NCBI GenBank assembly: GCA_039923935.1
Contig: JBDTBU010000248.1
Coordinates: 1 to 64,000, forward strand
Direction: 5' to 3'
From: Paraktedonobacter sp039923935
GTDB lineage: Bacteria > Chloroflexota > Ktedonobacteria > Ktedonobacterales > Ktedonobacteraceae
Length of the DNA stretch: 64,000 nucleotides
The first letter of the stretch is position 1. Each line of letters begins with the position of its first letter. This document shows, piece after piece, positions 60,911-64,000 of the stretch. The notes under the pieces were generated by a model, which was given only the letters and a program-made list of their open reading frames with translations, searched no databases and was not told the origin of the DNA. The position numbers were made by a program, and so were the translations under genes.

Positions 60911-62938
60911 CTACTCAACCCGCACCTCTTCCTCAAAGGCTGGTTCAGCGAATGTAGCACCCAGCACATCAGCCCCCTCTAGCTCTTTGTCGGATTGGTG
61001 CAGTTCGCGTTTGCGGCGTGCGCTGGGGATCAAACCTTCTGGTCGGAAAATCATAATCACAATCAAGATGATCCCAAAGATCAGATTACGAATGTTCCCA
61101 AAGGAGAAATTTGGGAACATCGTCTGGATATGTGTATAGAAGGGATACAAGAAACTGGTGGGATCGCCACCCATGCCATCCAGTCCCCTCAGCACTAACA
61201 CGTTGAGAGCATAAACGACCAGCGCTCCTACAACCACGCCGGGAATGCTGCCCAGACCACCCAAGACGACCATAGACAGAAAGAGGACTGAGTCGTTAAA
61301 ACTAAAGTTTGAAGAGGCGACTGTACTCAGCTTCGCCGAGAAATACGCCCCCGCAATCCCTGAGAAGAAGGCTCCTGCCCCGAAGGCGAACAACTTTGTC
61401 TTAACCAAATTGATGCCGGAAGAAGCAGCCGCAATTTCATCCTCGCGGATCGCAACCCAGGCCCGGCCAAGACGAGAGTCACGCAGGCGCACATTGGCAA
61501 AGAGCACCACGGCAATGAGGAAGAGCATCAGGTAGTAGTAGGGTATCGGCGTTGAGACGCTCCACTGCACCCCGAAAAAGGCGGGTGAGTAGATTCCGGT
61601 TATACCATTGGTCCCTCCCGTATACTTATCCATATTGCGTGCGACAATCGGGATAATCTCGCCAAAGCCCAGCGTCACAATTGCCAGATAATCACCTCGT
61701 AAGCGCAAGGTTGGGGCACCTAACAGCACTCCCCAGAGAGCCGCAATCAGAGCCGCTGCCAGCAACATTGGCCAGAAGAGCCAGGGCCAAACAGCCGGAC
61801 TAAATGCCAGCCCCGTGAGGACTGTCAACTGGTTTGAGCCGACCAGCGCCCAGGCATACGCGCCAAAGACGAAGAAAGCGACATAGCCGAGATCCAACAA
61901 ACCCGCGAAGCCCACCACGATATTGAGGCCCAATGCCAGAATAACGTAGCGCCCAGCATCCCCATACGTTGCGAGACGGCCAGCAGTTCCCCCACCAAAC
62001 AGGAAAGGGTCCAGCATGGGATAGAGGATCAGGAAGGCCAGCAGTAAAATCAGGTAAAAGTTGAGGGCACCACTACTACGTAAGGGAAGATCGTTAGGAA
62101 CGAGTTCGTGCGCCTCTTTCTGTGCCCGTGTCGTGGAAAATCCCGCAGATGCTCCCGATTTGCCAATGTTCTTGCCATTCTGAGCACTCTGCCCATTCCC
62201 GTTCTTTTCATCGGCCTTCAGGGTATGGTGCAAAGCTACTACCCCCCCTAGACGGCCCAGAAAATACCCTGCAACTGGTAGCAGCAACGTGCGCAACACA
62301 TTCCACGTTAAAAGGAAGGTGCTCACAGATCCAGCATATTGACCTGCAAAATAATAGCTGAGATCGATCACTAAAGAAATGATGGCAAACGTCGTACCAA
62401 ACCAGAAACCGCCAGCAGTTGCACGACTCATTAACTGTGCTTGCTGCTCATTATTCAAGCATCTGTGGCGTATCAGTGGGGAGACCGCTACTGCTGGCCG
62501 AAACTTACGCCAGAGCCAGAGGGCCAGAAAATACGGCAGCCAGGCTACCACCGAAAACGATAAGCCCACAAAGAGATCGCCTGTCAGAGTGATGAAGAGT
62601 ACAGGCACAGCAGTGAAAACCAGCATGCTGATCCAGAGTGCAAGGGGATTCTGCTTCCCGCTATCAGCAGCTACAGCGTAACCTGCCAGGGCCGTTAGCC
62701 CTGCATAGAGTAGCACGAGGAAAAGAGAGGCTCCAATCAGTGTGGAAACATCATAGTGCGAATTGAGAGCACTTGTGGGTAGGAAAAAACCGATCAGGAT
62801 TTTGTTGACCGCAACTTCACCGTTCCAGATAAAGGTAAAGGTCAGGAGCGGGACCAACAGGGCAATGATCCATTTCACCAATAGCAAACGTGTGTTGCGT
62901 ACAGATGGCAGCAGCGTGCTCGATATCAAGGTAGCCAT
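60911..62938 (-). CDS. livM: Branched-chain amino acid ABC permease LivM with extra N-terminal membrane domain
   Basis: A 675-residue inner-membrane permease. Residues ~330-640 are a normal LivM: RYVILALGLNIVVGFAGLLD, LGYVAFFVFGAYAWALVGSN, GDYLAIVTLGFGEIIPIVAR, TGGTNGITGIYSPAFFGVQW, LRDSRLGRAWVAIREDEIAA (the EAA-like coupling loop) and FNDSVLFLSMVVLGGLGSIP. The first ~280 residues are additional: at least six membrane helices (IALLVPLLTFTFIWNG, ALWISMLVFTAVPVLFITL, VVAWLPYFLALWLWRKF) followed by a hydrophilic Gly/Ser/Asn linker (NGNGQSAQNGKNIGKSG). Ordinary LivM is 300-450 residues. The added domain has no clear family and may be a regulatory or Yip1-like module. Confidence 0.92.
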   Translation of the reverse strand: MATLISSTLLPSVRNTRLLLVKWIIALLVPLLTFTFIWNGEVAVNKILIGFFLPTSALNSHYDVSTLIGASLFLVLLYAGLTALAGYAVAADSGKQNPLALWISMLVFTAVPVLFITLTGDLFVGLSFSVVAWLPYFLALWLWRKFRPAVAVSPLIRHRCLNNEQQAQLMSRATAGGFWFGTTFAIISLVIDLSYYFAGQYAGSVSTFLLTWNVLRTLLLPVAGYFLGRLGGVVALHHTLKADEKNGNGQSAQNGKNIGKSGASAGFSTTRAQKEAHELVPNDLPLRSSGALNFYLILLLAFLILYPMLDPFLFGGGTAGRLATYGDAGRYVILALGLNIVVGFAGLLDLGYVAFFVFGAYAWALVGSNQLTVLTGLAFSPAVWPWLFWPMLLAAALIAALWGVLLGAPTLRLRGDYLAIVTLGFGEIIPIVARNMDKYTGGTNGITGIYSPAFFGVQWSVSTPIPYYYLMLFLIAVVLFANVRLRDSRLGRAWVAIREDEIAAASSGINLVKTKLFAFGAGAFFSGIAGAYFSAKLSTVASSNFSFNDSVLFLSMVVLGGLGSIPGVVVGALVVYALNVLVLRGLDGMGGDPTSFLYPFYTHIQTMFPNFSFGNIRNLIFGIILIVIMIFRPEGLIPSARRKRELHQSDKELEGADVLGATFAEPAFEEEVRVE

Positions 62939-63027
62939 AGTTGCATTACCTCGTCAAAAGAGTTCAGGGAAGGTATCCCTGGCAGGATTTTGCCGCAAGC
63001 GGCGTCAAAAAGCGGACACATCACGGA

Positions 63028-64000
63028 TTAGACCTTATCTGAGATACGCTGACCTAGTAATCCAGTAGGTCGGAAAACTAGGATCAGAATCAGCACGACA
63101 AATATAGCAGCCTCTTGCCATGCGACACCTCCATGTGGCAAGCCAAATGGAATATCTCTATCGGGGATATAGGTGACGAAGGCGCGAATCAGGCCAATTA
63201 CTATGCCACCGATCATCGCTCCTACTATGTTCCCGATGCCTCCTAAGACCGCCGCCGTGAAGGCAATCAGCCCCAGTTCAAAGCCAATATTGAAGATTGT
63301 TACGCCGCCCTCAGACGACAACATAAAGATGAAGGCAGCAGCACCTGCTAGACCAGCGCCAATGAAAAAGGTAGTTGCAATTATGCGATCAACATTCACC
63401 CCCATCAGTGCAGCAGCCTCACGGTCTTGTGACACTGCACGCATAGCCCGTCCGATGCGTGTACTCGTTACCAACCATTGTAAACCAACCATCATGACTA
63501 GGGCCACCACAATTACCAAGATATCGATATTGGTGATATCCAAACCCTGGCAACCCAGTGCAGCACTGTTCGGCCCAATACAGTAATGAACTCTGGTAAT
63601 CACATCAGGAGCGGTGATATCGGCTGGTCCTATAATGAATTTACCAATATCTTCCAAAACCAACGAGACACCAATCGCCGAAATGAGTGGTGCCAAGCGT
63701 GGTGCATTGCGTAAAGGACGATAGGCAATACGCTCCATCAGCACTCCCACTACCGCACAAATGAGCATCGCCGCCAAACCAGTCACCACCAGCATCCCTA
63801 TTAGAGGCAACCCTGACAAATGAGAAGCCTCCGTGACATGAAATACCCCCTTCAACATACCCAAGACAACAAGGGTTCCGATCATGAAAATATCACCATG
63901 AGCAAAATTAATCAGTTCAATGATGCCATAGACCATGGTGTAGCCAAGCGAGATCAGGGAATAGATCGAGCCGATCACCAGCCCTGCCACCAGAAGTTGT
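63028..64000 (-). CDS. livH: Branched-chain amino acid ABC permease LivH (5' end outside window)
   Basis: The first permease of the importer. The visible ~324 residues are nearly complete: GLVIGSIYSLISLGYTMVYG, IELINFAHGDIFMIGTLVVL, then MERIAYRPLRNAPRLAPLIS, AIGVSLVLEDIGKFIIGPAD, and the coupling loop TRIGRAMRAVSQDREAAALM, ending GVAWQEAAIFVVLILILVFR. About eight membrane helices. The frame remains open to the window edge (upstream codons QLLVAGLV...), so the listed GTG at 63990 is internal and the true start lies just beyond 64000. livM starts 89 bp downstream. Confidence 0.93.
   Translation of the reverse strand, partial: QLLVAGLVIGSIYSLISLGYTMVYGIIELINFAHGDIFMIGTLVVLGMLKGVFHVTEASHLSGLPLIGMLVVTGLAAMLICAVVGVLMERIAYRPLRNAPRLAPLISAIGVSLVLEDIGKFIIGPADITAPDVITRVHYCIGPNSAALGCQGLDITNIDILVIVVALVMMVGLQWLVTSTRIGRAMRAVSQDREAAALMGVNVDRIIATTFFIGAGLAGAAAFIFMLSSEGGVTIFNIGFELGLIAFTAAVLGGIGNIVGAMIGGIVIGLIRAFVTYIPDRDIPFGLPHGGVAWQEAAIFVVLILILVFRPTGLLGQRISDKV

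Overview
This 64 kb window is chromosomal bacterial DNA of moderate to high G+C. Gene order and protein style suggest a Chloroflexota bacterium of the Ktedonobacteria type. This is inferred from the overall look (serine aminotransferase/serA pair, large STAND-TPR protein, many two-domain universal stress proteins, a redoxin with an in-frame TGA); no rRNA or other marker is present to prove it. No tRNA, rRNA, CRISPR array or intact insertion sequence was seen.

Layout. 0-7.3 kb: end of an ABC transporter ATPase with a TOBE tail, a probable selenocysteine redoxin whose TGA sits at the redox-active position, a TrmH-family RNA methyltransferase, an unknown 509-residue protein, and a LacI-type regulator in front of methylmalonate-semialdehyde dehydrogenase. 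7.4-13.9 kb: an A+T-richer three-gene operon with ATGA overlaps. It encodes a protein with a degenerate helicase-like core and TerB_C-like tail, a BrxD/DUF2791-type ATPase and an Lhr/BrxHI-type helicase. This is the best candidate for an undescribed DNA-processing or defence system, and it abuts the broken ends of a glycosyltransferase and a GDP-mannose dehydratase gene. 14.5-24.3 kb: a serine-synthesis operon with its own promoter and a strong bidirectional terminator, a methyltransferase, a DJ-1/PfpI protein, a GH20 hexosaminidase, a D-aminoacylase, a DUF488 protein and a DoxX-type membrane protein.

24.4-52.6 kb looks like an energy- and redox-stress island: universal stress proteins, cupin, acetate kinase, phosphoketolase, transaldolase, a P-type proton ATPase, Hsp20, a type II NADH dehydrogenase, a fumarate reductase/succinate dehydrogenase flavoprotein, a monooxygenase-fold protein, a STAND-TPR regulator, 6-phosphogluconate dehydrogenase, a flavin reductase, AlkA, a two-component system and a cytochrome b561-molybdopterin oxidoreductase fusion. 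Five copies of a direct repeat, TTGTGAY-N4-TTGTGAY with an 11-bp period, precede hsp20, a DUF488 gene, gnd, the divergent response-regulator/kinase genes and the b561 fusion. The simplest reading is one local regulon run by the OmpR-type regulator encoded there. The island also holds several collapsed gene remnants (class I aldolase, zwf, universal stress protein, GNAT, an oxidoreductase).

52.6-64 kb: a small iteron-like array before an HU gene, a membrane protein with a VCBS-like segment, the dksA-like/lspA/rluD cluster, a DUF3224 protein, an AraC regulator, a 58-residue acidic protein, a 60-bp perfect palindrome acting as terminator, and a branched-chain amino acid ABC operon (livH-livM-livG-livF) whose first gene runs off the window.
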